Shown piece by piece: positions 8,076 to 17,296 of a stretch of DNA of 64,000 nt (within the stretch, counting starts at the first letter, position 1; each line of letters opens with the position of its first letter). The DNA is taken from contig NZ_CP021434.1 of assembly GCF_002162355.1 (NCBI RefSeq), positions 590,501 to 654,500 of the forward strand. The letters are read 5' to 3'. Source of the stretch: Tumebacillus avium (lineage in GTDB: Bacteria > Bacillota > Bacilli > Tumebacillales > Tumebacillaceae). The notes under the pieces are model-generated. The model saw only the letters and a list, made by a program, of their open reading frames with translations. It made no database searches and had not been told where the DNA came from. The position numbers were made by a program, and so were the translations under genes.

Positions 8076-8210
8076 CTATACTTCTTGTTTAACAATCCCC
8101 ATCGGATCAGGGCCTGGGTCAAACGCAAGATGTTGGTCGAACGACCCCTGCAGAGTTGTTAAACCGATGATCGCCACAAACAGGACGGTTGCGACCAGAA
8201 ACTTTTTCAT
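8076..8210 (-). CDS. Phr/NprX-like secreted signalling peptide precursor
   Basis: This 44-residue frame starts MKKFLVATVLFVAIIGLTTL, a classical secretion signal with two lysines and a hydrophobic core. A short tail follows (FDPGPDPMGIVKQEV) that could be cut to a small pheromone. The ATG lies only three bases behind the stop of the XRE-TPR regulator, with a GGGGGAAAATAAGG site inside the end of that gene. This is the arrangement of rap-phr, nprR-nprX and plcR-papR pairs. A weak hairpin (8036-8067) with T residues follows. The mature peptide is unknown; GPDPMGIV-like octapeptides would be candidates. Identity rests on context and architecture. Confidence 0.75.
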   Translation of the reverse strand: MKKFLVATVLFVAIIGLTTLQGSFDQHLAFDPGPDPMGIVKQEV

Positions 8211-8213
8211 TCC

Positions 8214-9539
8214 TTATTTTCCCCCTTCTTTGGACAGAATCTCAATGGCCTTTTTAGAAGTTGCCAGAGCCGCCGGGAGGTTCCCTTCTTCGGTTTCGGA
8301 ATCGACAGTAATTTGAAGGCTCTTTGCTGCTTCCCTTTTCAAGCCTATAATATCAAAAATTTCTGCCGACCTGTTAGCGTATTTTACAGCTTCTCCATAA
8401 TTAAGTTTGTGGAAATGGTATTGCGCATACACACGGTAAATGTATGCCCAGAAATGGTTTGTAACCGGCAGAACTTGGTTTCTGTCGTTTTCACGCTCCA
8501 TCGTCCCAAGGAAATCTTGGGCCTCATCGAGATTTCCTTCGGAAAGGGCAAGCATTGCGAGTTTTGCGTATGTATAAGCTACATATTGATAATCGCCTGC
8601 TTCCTTGAAGTAGTTGCAGCAGTTCAACATGATAAGTTTTGCTTCACCCGGGTCGTGCTTGGAAACACAGTGAAACGCCTGCGTTTCCTTGACTTTCTGG
8701 ATCATATCAATCATGTTCGATGCTTTATACAGAGCGATCGCATCGTTCAGATATTTGTCTGCCGATGCAAGGTCGTTATCTTTGGTACGGTTAATACCGA
8801 TTGCATAATAGAGATTCGCCAACTCTCTATGCGAATTCGAAACCTCGTTGAAAACAGCTAATGCCTGCTCGTAATGAACTCTAGCCGCCTCAGTATCGTC
8901 CATCCATTCGTGGACTCGGCCTAAATTGTACTGAATATATCCTTGTGCAATATCCAAATTATCAATCTTCTGAATATGAGAGTCAGCTTGCACGAAATAC
9001 GAATGTGCGGTCAAGAGATCAAGTTTATTGAAGTACGCACACCCTAGGAGATTATAGATAGACGCTAGAGTGCTATTCTCTTGGTCGCCCCACTCATTTA
9101 ACCTCTTTAATAGATCTCTGAAGCATTCGATGGCTTCATCCGGTTTTCGCGTCCATACCAGGCACTCTGCCTTCACAAAAAGAACCTCTTTCAAAACATT
9201 GTTGGGAAGTTCATTCTGCAAGAGGTTTTCACAGATCATGAGGGCATCCGAAAATTCTTTTTTCTCTTTACATGCCTGCAACGTCTTTAGTTGAACGCCG
9301 ATCGACATCGTTTCATGGTATTCCGCAGTCAGATGGGCGAGCGGCACTTCGAGTCTTTCAGCCAACTGACAGAGGAGTTTATAGGATGGGTTCGCCCTTC
9401 CAGATTCAATTTGACTAATCATACTGGGAGTGACAAGACCTTGTCCCAGTTCGCCCTGAGTCAAACCTTTTGTAATTCGAAGTTCCTGAATTTTTGCCCC
9501 TAGCATCTTGGGTCGATTGTCGTTCCTCAAGACTGTCAT
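8214..9539 (-). CDS. XRE-TPR quorum-sensing regulator (RRNPP type)
   Basis: This 441-residue protein has an N-terminal XRE helix-turn-helix (about residues 10-72; LRITKGLTQGELG and PSMISQIESGRANPS) followed by about nine tetratricopeptide-like helical hairpins to the end. This is the layout of NprR, PlcR and related RRNPP receptors that bind an imported peptide in the TPR groove. Length is close to NprR. Its neighbour downstream encodes a secreted peptide, and a 9-bp-arm inverted repeat lies directly upstream, so a self-controlled peptide circuit is likely. I cannot tell whether it activates or represses. NprR links quorum sensing with sporulation in Bacillus; that is an analogy only. Confidence 0.85.
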   Translation of the reverse strand: MTVLRNDNRPKMLGAKIQELRITKGLTQGELGQGLVTPSMISQIESGRANPSYKLLCQLAERLEVPLAHLTAEYHETMSIGVQLKTLQACKEKKEFSDALMICENLLQNELPNNVLKEVLFVKAECLVWTRKPDEAIECFRDLLKRLNEWGDQENSTLASIYNLLGCAYFNKLDLLTAHSYFVQADSHIQKIDNLDIAQGYIQYNLGRVHEWMDDTEAARVHYEQALAVFNEVSNSHRELANLYYAIGINRTKDNDLASADKYLNDAIALYKASNMIDMIQKVKETQAFHCVSKHDPGEAKLIMLNCCNYFKEAGDYQYVAYTYAKLAMLALSEGNLDEAQDFLGTMERENDRNQVLPVTNHFWAYIYRVYAQYHFHKLNYGEAVKYANRSAEIFDIIGLKREAAKSLQITVDSETEEGNLPAALATSKKAIEILSKEGGK

Positions 9540-9552
9540 ACCTTCTTTCCGT

Positions 9553-9579
9553 TAGTATAATCTGCCTAATATTATACTA
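9553..9579. promoter_or_regulatory. Palindromic operator over the regulator promoter
   Basis: TAGTATAAT (9553-9561) and ATTATACTA (9571-9579) form a perfect 9-bp inverted repeat with a 9-base spacer. The arms contain -10-like TATAAT and TATACT boxes of the minus-strand regulator gene, whose start codon is only 13 bases away. Binding by the XRE dimer would block or tune its own transcription. The repeat is seen; the binding is inferred. Confidence 0.6.
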
Positions 9580-9685
9580 GACTCATGTGATCCACGAAAC
9601 AGTTATTTTTTATTATTGTTTAAGTTTTAAATAAATATACGTTAGTGGCATTTCATCGTTTTTCGCAAAAAGTAACATCGCCTGA

Positions 9686-9715
9686 TTGGGTGCTGCGTTA
9701 CTGACTTGGTATGAT
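9686..9715 (+). promoter_or_regulatory. Probable selO promoter
   Basis: TTGGGT (9686-9691), an 18-base spacer and TATGAT (9710-9715) precede selO by about 120 bases. The rest of the 300-base divergent region between the regulator and selO is AT-rich and shows no gene. Confidence 0.4.
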
Positions 9716-9843
9716 ACACTCATGTTGACGAAAGGTCTTCTTGATTCATAAAGGATTACATGATCCATTCTTGATATGGATAGGATAGAAATGGAAGAAC
9801 TAGATACATAAAAACATTATTTATAGAAGGAGACATGAAAACT

Positions 9844-11310
9844 ATGGGCAATCCAAGCACACCAACAGGCTGGAACTTAGAGAACAGTTACGCAAGTCTG
9901 CCTGACGTGTTTTACACCAGCCAGCGACCCAACCCGGTACCTTCACCGAAGCTGGTGATTTTAAATCAAACATTAGCCGCCTCCCTCGGGCTGAACGCAG
10001 AGGCCCTGCAAAGCGAAGACGGGGTCAAAGTGCTGGCCGGCAACGAGGTTCCGGAAGGCGCCGCGCCGCTGGCACAAGCGTACGCCGGGCATCAGTTTGG
10101 GCACTTCACGCGGCTTGGCGACGGACGGGCGGTGCTGATTGGCGAACAGATCACGCCGGACGGGGAACGATTGGACATTCAGCTCAAAGGTCCGGGCCGA
10201 ACCCCTTACTCCCGTGGCGGCGACGGGCGGGCAGCATTGGGGCCGATGCTGCGCGAATATATCATCAGTGAAGCGATGCAGGGTCTGGGCATTCCGACCA
10301 CGCGCAGCCTCGCGGTCGTGGCGACCGGCGAGACGGTCTACCGCGAAACTCCCTTGCCCGGCGCGATTTTAACCCGGGTGGCGGCTAGTCACTTGCGCGT
10401 TGGCACCTTCCAATACGCGGCACAATGGGGCACGCCGGAAGATCTGCGCGCGCTGGCCGATTATGCGATCCAACGCCACTACCCGGATGCGGCCAACGCG
10501 GAGAACCCCTACCTTTCCCTGCTGCAAAAGGTGATCGGGCGTCAGGCGAGCCTGATCGCCAAATGGATGCTGGCAGGCTTCATTCACGGCGTGATGAACA
10601 CCGACAACATGACGATCAGCGGGGAAACGATCGACTACGGCCCGTGCGCTTTTATGGATACATATAAACTGGCGACCGTGTTCAGCTCGATCGACGTCCA
10701 AGGCCGCTACGCTTATGGCAACCAGCCGTATATCGGCGGGTGGAACCTGGCGCGTTTCGCGGAAACGTTGATCCCGCTGCTTCATGAAAATGAAGAGCAG
10801 GCACTCCAACTTGCACAGGATGCCATCTCAGGATATACCGAAACCTATCGTTCGCACTGGCTGGCGGGCATGCGGGCGAAATTGGGCTTGTTCAACGAAG
10901 AAGCAGAAGACAAAGATCTGGTCGAAATCTTGCTCAGCCTGATGGAGCATCATCAAGCCGACTACACCAACACGTTCCGCGCCTTGACGTTTGATAAACT
11001 CGAGGAGTCGGAGCTGTTTGGCGTCACGGAATTTGCCGAGTGGATCAAACAATGGAATGCACGACGCGGCCGCCAGCAACAGTCGCAAGAAGCATCCCAT
11101 CAACTGATGCGCCAAAGCAACCCGGCGGTCATCCCCCGCAACCACCGTGTGGAAGCAGCGTTGGAATTTGCAAACAAAGGCGACTTCAGCGTGCTGGAAC
11201 GGCTGCTGGTCGTCTTGGCCGATCCGTACGCACACACCGCCGAACAAGCAGAATACGCCGCAGCGCCTTCCGCTTCGGCCGCTCCCTACCGGACTTTCTG
11301 CGGCACCTGA
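9844..11310 (+). CDS. selO: SelO family protein adenylyltransferase (YdiU)
   Basis: The protein (488 residues from the ATG at 9844) is a full-length SelO/YdiU pseudokinase. Recognisable segments are [69 protein letters not shown] and DYGPCAFMD. The family transfers AMP from ATP to Ser, Thr or Tyr of target proteins and takes part in redox homeostasis. The C-terminus ends in FCGT; the cysteine is where some SelO proteins have selenocysteine. I prefer the second ATG because AAGGAG is 11 bases before it but only two before the ATG at 9835. It is monocistronic and ends at a hairpin. Confidence 0.9.
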   Translation: MGNPSTPTGWNLENSYASLPDVFYTSQRPNPVPSPKLVILNQTLAASLGLNAEALQSEDGVKVLAGNEVPEGAAPLAQAYAGHQFGHFTRLGDGRAVLIGEQITPDGERLDIQLKGPGRTPYSRGGDGRAALGPMLREYIISEAMQGLGIPTTRSLAVVATGETVYRETPLPGAILTRVAASHLRVGTFQYAAQWGTPEDLRALADYAIQRHYPDAANAENPYLSLLQKVIGRQASLIAKWMLAGFIHGVMNTDNMTISGETIDYGPCAFMDTYKLATVFSSIDVQGRYAYGNQPYIGGWNLARFAETLIPLLHENEEQALQLAQDAISGYTETYRSHWLAGMRAKLGLFNEEAEDKDLVEILLSLMEHHQADYTNTFRALTFDKLEESELFGVTEFAEWIKQWNARRGRQQQSQEASHQLMRQSNPAVIPRNHRVEAALEFANKGDFSVLERLLVVLADPYAHTAEQAEYAAAPSASAAPYRTFCGT

Positions 11311-11323
11311 TGCCATAAAATAT

Positions 11324-11361
11324 AAAAGAGACAGTCATCCCCATGGATGCTGTCTCTTTTT
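11324..11361 (+). terminator. Terminator between selO and the GGDEF-EAL gene
   Basis: AAAAGAGACAG / CTGTCTCTTTT hairpin with a T tail; symmetrical flanks let it serve the convergent minus-strand gene too. Confidence 0.8.
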
Positions 11362-11402
11362 CTCTATTTGTTCTCTCTATATGGCACGATGGCCTCCCCT
11401 AT

Positions 11403-13751
11403 TTATAAAGCAAACGTCTTACCGCTCTGAAAAAGCGCCTCGATCTCCTGCGCCGGCAACGGGCGGCTAAAATGATAGCCTTGCATTTCCACACAGCCCC
11501 GCGCTGCGAGATAGCGCAGGTGCTCTTCCGTTTCCACGCCTTCCGCCACAACCTGCAGATTCAAGCTGTGCGCCAAGGCGATGACCGACGTGGCGATCGC
11601 GGCGTCGTCCGCATCGGTGGTGATGTCGCGGACGAAAGACTGGTCGATCTTCAGCGTATGGATCGGGAAATGCTTGAGATAGCTCAAAGACGAATATCCC
11701 GTGCCGAAGTCGTCCAGCGAAATGCGAATGCCCAGGTTTTTCAATTCATTTAAGATCACGATCGCCCGCTCCACGTTGTGCATGGTGACGCTCTCGGTGA
11801 TCTCCAGTTCCAAGAACCGGGGTTCGACGCTCGTCTCTTCCAGCACGCGCTGGACCATCTCCACGAGGTCTTCCTGCTGGAACTGCCGGGCCGACAAGTT
11901 CACCGCGACCGTCAGATGCCCGTACCCGGCCGCATGCCAGCTTTTGATCTGCTCACAGGCGGTCCTCAGCACCCATTCGCCGATCGGCACGATCAGGCCG
12001 GTCTCTTCGGCGAGCGGAATGAACGAGGCCGGCGACACCATGCCAAGCGTCGGATGCTTCCAGCGCAGCAATGCTTCGACGCCAAAAATCTCGCCGCTTT
12101 GCACGTTGACTTGCGGCTGGTAGAACAGGACGAACTCGTCCAAGCCCAGCGCCTTGCGCAAGTAACGCTCCAACGACAGCTTCTGCATCGCATCTTCGTT
12201 CATCGAGGTGGTGTAGAGCTGATAGTTGTTCCGCCCGCGCTCTTTGGCGCGGTACATCGCCGACTCTGCATTTTTCATCAGCGTCGACAGGTCAGCACCG
12301 TCATCCGGGAAGAACGAGATCCCGATGCTGCACGTCGCAAACAGCTCGTTTTGCTCGATCACAAACGGCGCGGTCATGCGCTGCAGGATCATCCGCGCCA
12401 CCGACACCGCATCTTGCGGCGACCTCAGGTCGGGCAGGATCAGCGTAAATTCGTCCCCGCCGATGCGCGACACCGTATCCCCTTCGCGCACGCAGGTCTG
12501 GAGCCGCTCGGCGACAGCGCGGATCAGTTCATCCCCGACCGCATGGCCCAGCGTGTCGTTGATGTATTTGAAGCGGTCGAGGTCGAGCAGCAACACAGCC
12601 AGCGTCTGCGATTGACGCCGCGAACGCGCCATCTCCAGGCTCAGGCGGTCTTCGAACAGCGTGCGGTTGGGCATGCTGGTCAGCACATCGAAGTACGCGA
12701 TGTGCTGCAGGCGCTCCTCCGCCAGCTTGCGTGCGGTGATGTCGACCATGATGCCCCGGCAGCCGGTGACGACACCGTTTTCCTGCACCACCGTGACAAA
12801 GTCTTTGAGCCAGACGGTGCGCCCGTCCGCAGCGATCATCCGATATTCGATCGTATGGCTGCGTCCGGCGGCCACCTCTTGCTTGCAATAGGACATCATC
12901 ATCTCGAAGTCATCCGGATGCACTTTGCTTTGCCAAAAGGCGTGATCGCTGATCAACTGCTCCGGCGTGTACCCGAGAATCCGCCTCGACTGCGGGGAAA
13001 TGAACAGGTACTCAAACGTCTCGGGATTGCCTTCCCACACGACCGCCTCAATCGTTTCCAGCAGATCCTGATACTTTTGCGTGGTTAAGACCCGCTCGTG
13101 CTCCGCCGCCTTTTGCTCGGTGATATTTTTCGCGATGCCATAGATGCCAACCACGACCCCGTCCGCGTAGATCGGGACGTTGGTCACCTGCAGCGCCAAC
13201 CGACGCCCGTCTTTGTGATAAACCAGCAGTTCATAAGTCTGAGGGTTGCCATTCACCGCTGCGGAAAAGTGCGTGCGGGCCTTCTCCAACTCCTCTTCCA
13301 CGACAACTTCAAACACGGTGCGGTTCTTAAAATCATGCCCCTCATAGCCCAAGATGCTCAGGCAAGCCGGATTGGAGGCCAGCAAACGGCCTTCGAGGTC
13401 CAGCGTATACACAGCGTCCGGATTGTGCTCATAAAGCGACTTGAACGCCTGCTCTTCTTTGAACAGCCGGCTTCGCGTCATCCGATGCTCCGTCACGGCG
13501 CCGCCCAAAAAGATGAACGCCAAAAGCATCGTGCCGCTCGCAGCCAGCCAGTAGAAGTCGCCGCTTCCGTTTTCCAACACCCAGTCTGATGACCAGGCTC
13601 CAAACAGCGGAAATACCTGGATCCCCAAGATGACCGTCAGCATGATCGTGAGCAGTCCGATTCTCCAGTCCCTGATCCGCCTCAGCAGATTGACGGCCCA
13701 TGCCAGAGTGAAAAGTCGCAGGATGATAGATAAAATGTAGGTCAAACTCAT
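11403..13751 (-). CDS. Membrane PAS-PAS-GGDEF-EAL cyclic-di-GMP protein
   Basis: This 782-residue protein has two or three N-terminal membrane segments (residues about 3-90), two PAS domains (about 105-215 and 225-345), a GGDEF domain with intact RIGGDEF and an EAL domain with GVEALLRW, DDFGTGYSS and VVAEGVE. Both active-site signatures look complete, so it could both make and break cyclic di-GMP. PAS input suggests redox or ligand sensing. The ATG at 13751 follows AGGGGAGA. It is divergent from the chemoreceptor gene, so the two may share a motility or surface-behaviour role; that is inference. Confidence 0.9.
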   Translation of the reverse strand: MSLTYILSIILRLFTLAWAVNLLRRIRDWRIGLLTIMLTVILGIQVFPLFGAWSSDWVLENGSGDFYWLAASGTMLLAFIFLGGAVTEHRMTRSRLFKEEQAFKSLYEHNPDAVYTLDLEGRLLASNPACLSILGYEGHDFKNRTVFEVVVEEELEKARTHFSAAVNGNPQTYELLVYHKDGRRLALQVTNVPIYADGVVVGIYGIAKNITEQKAAEHERVLTTQKYQDLLETIEAVVWEGNPETFEYLFISPQSRRILGYTPEQLISDHAFWQSKVHPDDFEMMMSYCKQEVAAGRSHTIEYRMIAADGRTVWLKDFVTVVQENGVVTGCRGIMVDITARKLAEERLQHIAYFDVLTSMPNRTLFEDRLSLEMARSRRQSQTLAVLLLDLDRFKYINDTLGHAVGDELIRAVAERLQTCVREGDTVSRIGGDEFTLILPDLRSPQDAVSVARMILQRMTAPFVIEQNELFATCSIGISFFPDDGADLSTLMKNAESAMYRAKERGRNNYQLYTTSMNEDAMQKLSLERYLRKALGLDEFVLFYQPQVNVQSGEIFGVEALLRWKHPTLGMVSPASFIPLAEETGLIVPIGEWVLRTACEQIKSWHAAGYGHLTVAVNLSARQFQQEDLVEMVQRVLEETSVEPRFLELEITESVTMHNVERAIVILNELKNLGIRISLDDFGTGYSSLSYLKHFPIHTLKIDQSFVRDITTDADDAAIATSVIALAHSLNLQVVAEGVETEEHLRYLAARGCVEMQGYHFSRPLPAQEIEALFQSGKTFAL

Positions 13752-13997
13752 GCGAATCTCCCCTCAGCAGAGGTTTTTTTATGATCGGTTACGTCATTAT
13801 TCGACACGATTCGTCACATTCCTGTTCGACAGTTTGGAATCGCATGGAGAATCGGAGAAGTTCTTGTCGAGAAACAGCGGAACTCGCTTCTTGAGAGATT
13901 TCGGGCTGGAACTTATAATGTGAAAGGGGTTCAATCAGAATCAAAACGGCAAGTAAATTCAGACAAAAGAAGATATGGGGACAGGGGTGCTTCATCG

Positions 13998-15533
13998 ATG
14001 ACAGGTATGAAAAATCGGCTGATGATCTTGCTGGCAGCAGGTGCGGCAGGACTGATGGTCCTGACGCATTTGCTCGGGCGCGTATGGCACGTGTTTGATC
14101 ATCAAGCGATGGCAGGCGCGCATGGCGGCGACCCGGCGGCGATCCTTTCCGGGTTTAGCGTCACTCTCAATCTCTTATTGGCGGTGCCGCTTTTTTTACT
14201 CCTTTTTACTTTAGCGCTTTATCGAATGAAAAAGGACCACGAGGCGATTCCCTGGCTGGTGATGCTGGCGCTGGCGTTCTCCTCGATGTCGATCATCGCC
14301 GGTGGCGGCGGAACGGTCGAACTGCATTTCTCGATCTTTATGGTGGTCGCGGTGACGGCGTACTATGAAAATGTGCGCTTGCTGGCGGCGATGACCGGGC
14401 TGTTCGCAGCGCAGCATGTGCTTGGCTTCTTCCTGCTGCCGGAGCTGGTGTTTGGCGTACATAGCTACTCGTTTACCATGCTGGTCATGCATGCGCTGTT
14501 CCTGATTCTCACCTCAGGCGCCACGACCTTGCAGATCCGCTCCAAGCAAAAATTCACCTCGGCGCTGGAAGCGGCGAAAGCGCAGAAGCAAGCCGAACTG
14601 CTCGCCCTAGTCAGCAGCGTCAAAGGCTTGTCCGGCGAACTGGAACAGATGTCGAACGTAGTGTCCGCGAAATCGGACACGATCAACCGCTCCAATGAAG
14701 AAATGCTCGTCGCCTTTAAGGAAGCGTCCTTCGGTCTGGAAGACCAGAGCCACTCGGTGACGAAGATCGAGCAAGACCTCAGCGGCATCAACAAGATGAT
14801 CGAGCAGACCGCTTCCGCCTCCACCCAGATCGAGGAGCAAGCGGTGTACACCGAGCAGATCATCCACGGCACGATCGGCAACGTTCACTCTTTGTATGAT
14901 CAGATCGTGTTGGTCTCGCAGACGATCGAAACGTCTGCCCTCGCAATCAACGAGTTGAACCGGTCGTCCCAGAAAGTGGACGGCATCATCAATACGATTC
15001 AAGATGTGGCCGAACAGACCAACCTGCTGGCTTTAAACGCTTCGATCGAAGCGGCCAGAGCGGGTGAACACGGGCGCGGTTTTGCCGTGGTGGCACAGGA
15101 GATTCGCAAGCTGGCCGAGCAAAGCAAACGGGCGACCGATGAGATCAAGATGATCTTGACCAAGATCCTGCAGGATTCGGAAGCGTCCGTCCAGCAGATC
15201 GACACCGGCAAAAATGCGACCTCGCGCTCGGTGACCCAAGCCGAAAACTCGATGAACGGCCTGCAAAAGCTGACCGAAGTCACCACCTCCCTCGTGCAGG
15301 GCGTCAGCGCTTTAAACGGATCGATCCAGCAGATCGAAAAAGGTTCGCGCCAGATCAACCACGAGATGGGCAACATCTCGGCGGTGACGGAGCAGACGGT
15401 GGCTTCGCTGGAAGAGGTGTACGCGATCACCGAATCGCAAGTGTCGTCGAACCGCATGGTCAACACGGAGATTCACCGCTTGAAACAGCTGGCCGATTCG
15501 ATCCAAGAGCAGTTCTCCTCAGAAAATAAATAG
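13998..15533 (+). CDS. Methyl-accepting chemotaxis protein with multi-pass membrane sensor
   Basis: The product (511 residues from the ATG at 13998 behind AGGGGTG) has about six N-terminal membrane segments rather than the usual two around a periplasmic domain. They include a [17 protein letters not shown] segment, seen in a subgroup of receptors whose sensor lies within the membrane. The last 280 residues are a long coiled coil with the signalling tip ([18 protein letters not shown], then [15 protein letters not shown]). HAMP is not evident. The tip binds CheW and CheA at the cell pole. The signal sensed is unknown. A hairpin follows the stop. Confidence 0.88.
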   Translation: MTGMKNRLMILLAAGAAGLMVLTHLLGRVWHVFDHQAMAGAHGGDPAAILSGFSVTLNLLLAVPLFLLLFTLALYRMKKDHEAIPWLVMLALAFSSMSIIAGGGGTVELHFSIFMVVAVTAYYENVRLLAAMTGLFAAQHVLGFFLLPELVFGVHSYSFTMLVMHALFLILTSGATTLQIRSKQKFTSALEAAKAQKQAELLALVSSVKGLSGELEQMSNVVSAKSDTINRSNEEMLVAFKEASFGLEDQSHSVTKIEQDLSGINKMIEQTASASTQIEEQAVYTEQIIHGTIGNVHSLYDQIVLVSQTIETSALAINELNRSSQKVDGIINTIQDVAEQTNLLALNASIEAARAGEHGRGFAVVAQEIRKLAEQSKRATDEIKMILTKILQDSEASVQQIDTGKNATSRSVTQAENSMNGLQKLTEVTTSLVQGVSALNGSIQQIEKGSRQINHEMGNISAVTEQTVASLEEVYAITESQVSSNRMVNTEIHRLKQLADSIQEQFSSENK

Positions 15534-15543
15534 CGGTCCTAGC

Positions 15544-15572
15544 AAAAGGAGGGATGATATCCCTCCTTTTTT
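15544..15572 (+). terminator. Terminator after the chemoreceptor gene
   Basis: AAAAGGAGGGATGATATCCCTCCTTTTTT forms a compact hairpin with T tail, ten bases after the stop. Confidence 0.85.
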
Positions 15573-15606
15573 CATAGTATGCTAGTAGTATCTGAGGAGG
15601 GGTCTG

Positions 15607-16410
15607 ATGTCTTTTTGGCGATTCTTTTATGAGATGATCATCCTGCTTGCGGTGATCACCTATGCAATTTTGATTTTTGCCGATCCGGCCGACCATCCCT
15701 ATCTGACCGAAACATTGATCGCACGCGTAGATTTGGGTCTGATTCTCTTTTTTGGCATAGAGTATTTGATTCGGTTGTATCTGGCAAAGGAAAAGCAGAA
15801 GTTTGTGAAGGAGAACTGGTTTGACATCATCGCGATCATTCCGTTTGACCTCTTGTTCCCGCTGGCCCGCTTTATGCGGGTGCTCCGGGTCGTGCGGCTT
15901 TTGAAAGCCTCCCCCCTGTTGTGGAGCGTCTTGGGATCCAATCAGATGCGCAAGATCTTTGCGTTTCTGGCGGTGATTCTCGTGTGGAGTGCGTCGGCGG
16001 TGTATCTGCTGGAGAAAGGCAATAACGATTCGTTTCAAACGTGGGGCGATGCGCTGTGGTGGTCGGTGGTGACGACCACGACGGTCGGCTATGGGGACAT
16101 TTCACCGGTCACAGAAGGCGGGCGGATCATCGCGGCGTTTCTGATGATTTCGGGGATCGGCTTGATCGGTACGTTTACGGCCAACCTCGCCAACCACTGG
16201 ATGACGTTTTTTGAAACGCCGAGCGAAGAGGACAGCATGCTTGATCTGATCGAGGAAGAGCTGCTGCACGAAGACGACCGCCTGCAGCATCAGATGAAGC
16301 ACAATGTGATGCAGTGGGTGCGCCGCATCGAGTCGCTGAGCGAAACGGAGTATCAGACGCTGCTGCGTACGCTGGAGATGCTGCGCGAGTATGACCGGCG
16401 TGATGATTGA
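15607..16410 (+). CDS. Voltage-gated-type potassium channel
   Basis: This 267-residue protein has six membrane segments and the selectivity filter TTTVGYGD (filter at about 159-164). The fourth segment (ARFMRVLRVVRLLK) carries four arginines at three-residue spacing, as in voltage sensors. A cytoplasmic acidic coiled tail (about 210-267) replaces an RCK/TrkA domain. The start ATG follows GAGGAGGGG. It probably sits in the plasma membrane as a tetramer and helps set membrane potential. It is monocistronic between two hairpins. Confidence 0.9.
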   Translation: MSFWRFFYEMIILLAVITYAILIFADPADHPYLTETLIARVDLGLILFFGIEYLIRLYLAKEKQKFVKENWFDIIAIIPFDLLFPLARFMRVLRVVRLLKASPLLWSVLGSNQMRKIFAFLAVILVWSASAVYLLEKGNNDSFQTWGDALWWSVVTTTTVGYGDISPVTEGGRIIAAFLMISGIGLIGTFTANLANHWMTFFETPSEEDSMLDLIEEELLHEDDRLQHQMKHNVMQWVRRIESLSETEYQTLLRTLEMLREYDRRDD

Positions 16411-16427
16411 TGAGAAGCAGCACATGC

Positions 16428-16472
16428 AAAAAAGCGGCTTGGAGGCAGAACGCCTGCGAGCCGCTTTTGTTT
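16428..16472. terminator. Bidirectional terminator
   Basis: AAAAAGCGGCT and AGCCGCTTTTG arms with an inner GGCAG/CGCCTG stem lie between the convergent K+ channel and azoreductase genes. Both sides have A/T tracts. Confidence 0.75.
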
Positions 16473-16482
16473 TGCAGATGAA

Positions 16483-17118
16483 TTAGAAGGATTTCGCGAG
16501 GTCTTTTGCTTTTGCGATCGCTTCTTCTTTGATGCGGTCCGCTTGATCCGGCTGTGCTGCATGGCCTTCGATCGCGAGGGTGTTCATATCGGTGATGCCG
16601 ACAAAGCCCATGACGGTGCGCAGGAAACGGTCGCCCATTTCCACTTCTGCTGCCGGACCTTCGGAGTAGTTGCCGCCGCGCGCTTGGATGTGCAGCGCTT
16701 TTTTGCCGCCCAACAGGCCGACCGGGCCGTTCTCGGTGTACTTGAAGGTCTTGCCTGCCACGCAGATGGAGTCGATGTACGCTTTCATCAGCGGCGGGAA
16801 GGAGAAGTTCCACATCGGGGTTGCAAATACGTATTTGTCAGCCGCAACGAACTGGTCAACCAGTTCGCCCAGACGGCCTACTTTTGCTTGTTCATCTGCA
16901 GACAGCGCGTCAAATGCCGCGCCGGATTGCAGCTTGCCCCAGCCTGCAAATACATCCGGGTCGATGTGTGGGATGTTGGTTTTGTAGAGGTCGAGCTCGA
17001 TCACTTCATCGTTCGGGTTCGCTTCGCGGTACGCGTTAACAAACGCGCGGCCAGCGGACAAGGAGAAAGACTGGTCTTCCGGTTTCGGGTTAACCGTGAT
17101 GTACAGAACTGTTGCCAT
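16483..17118 (-). CDS. azoR: FMN-dependent NADH:quinone oxidoreductase / azoreductase
   Basis: This protein of about 211 residues has a flavodoxin-like fold. [19 protein letters not shown] is the FMN phosphate loop, followed by [19 protein letters not shown] and ARGGNYSEG, all typical of AzoR. The family reduces quinones and azo dyes by two electrons using NADH, and protects against thiol and quinone stress. I choose the ATG at 17118, nine bases behind GAGAGGA, over the in-frame TTG at 17127 that lies too close to it. A perfect 12-bp palindrome just upstream may be a regulator site. Confidence 0.9.
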   Translation of the reverse strand: MATVLYITVNPKPEDQSFSLSAGRAFVNAYREANPNDEVIELDLYKTNIPHIDPDVFAGWGKLQSGAAFDALSADEQAKVGRLGELVDQFVAADKYVFATPMWNFSFPPLMKAYIDSICVAGKTFKYTENGPVGLLGGKKALHIQARGGNYSEGPAAEVEMGDRFLRTVMGFVGITDMNTLAIEGHAAQPDQADRIKEEAIAKAKDLAKSF

Positions 17119-17139
17119 TCCTATCAATCCTCTCTGGTG

Positions 17140-17151
17140 TGTGATATCACA
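17140..17151. promoter_or_regulatory. TGTGATATCACA palindrome upstream of azoR
   Basis: A perfect 12-bp dyad lies 22 bases before the azoreductase start. HxlR- or MarR-type quinone sensors often control such genes through short dyads, but no regulator gene is adjacent. The regulator is unknown. Confidence 0.4.
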
Positions 17152-17296
17152 GAACTAGGGTGTGAAGCAAAGTGCGAAAACATGCGAGACGCTTGTTTTC
17201 TAATAGAGAACTTTGTTTTGTATTACGCTATTTTGAAGATACACCTCGCAGGAGGGCGCGTCAATCTTATTTTTTCACTTTGTAATCTAGGTCACT

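Noticed and set aside
13789-13995. 68-codon minus-strand frame with a hydrophobic stretch upstream of the chemoreceptor
   Set aside because: It overlaps the chemoreceptor leader, has no ribosome binding site and no recognisable features.
17140-17151. CRP/FNR site upstream of azoR
   Set aside because: The half sites TGTGA and TCACA are separated by two bases rather than six, so it is kept only as an unassigned palindrome.
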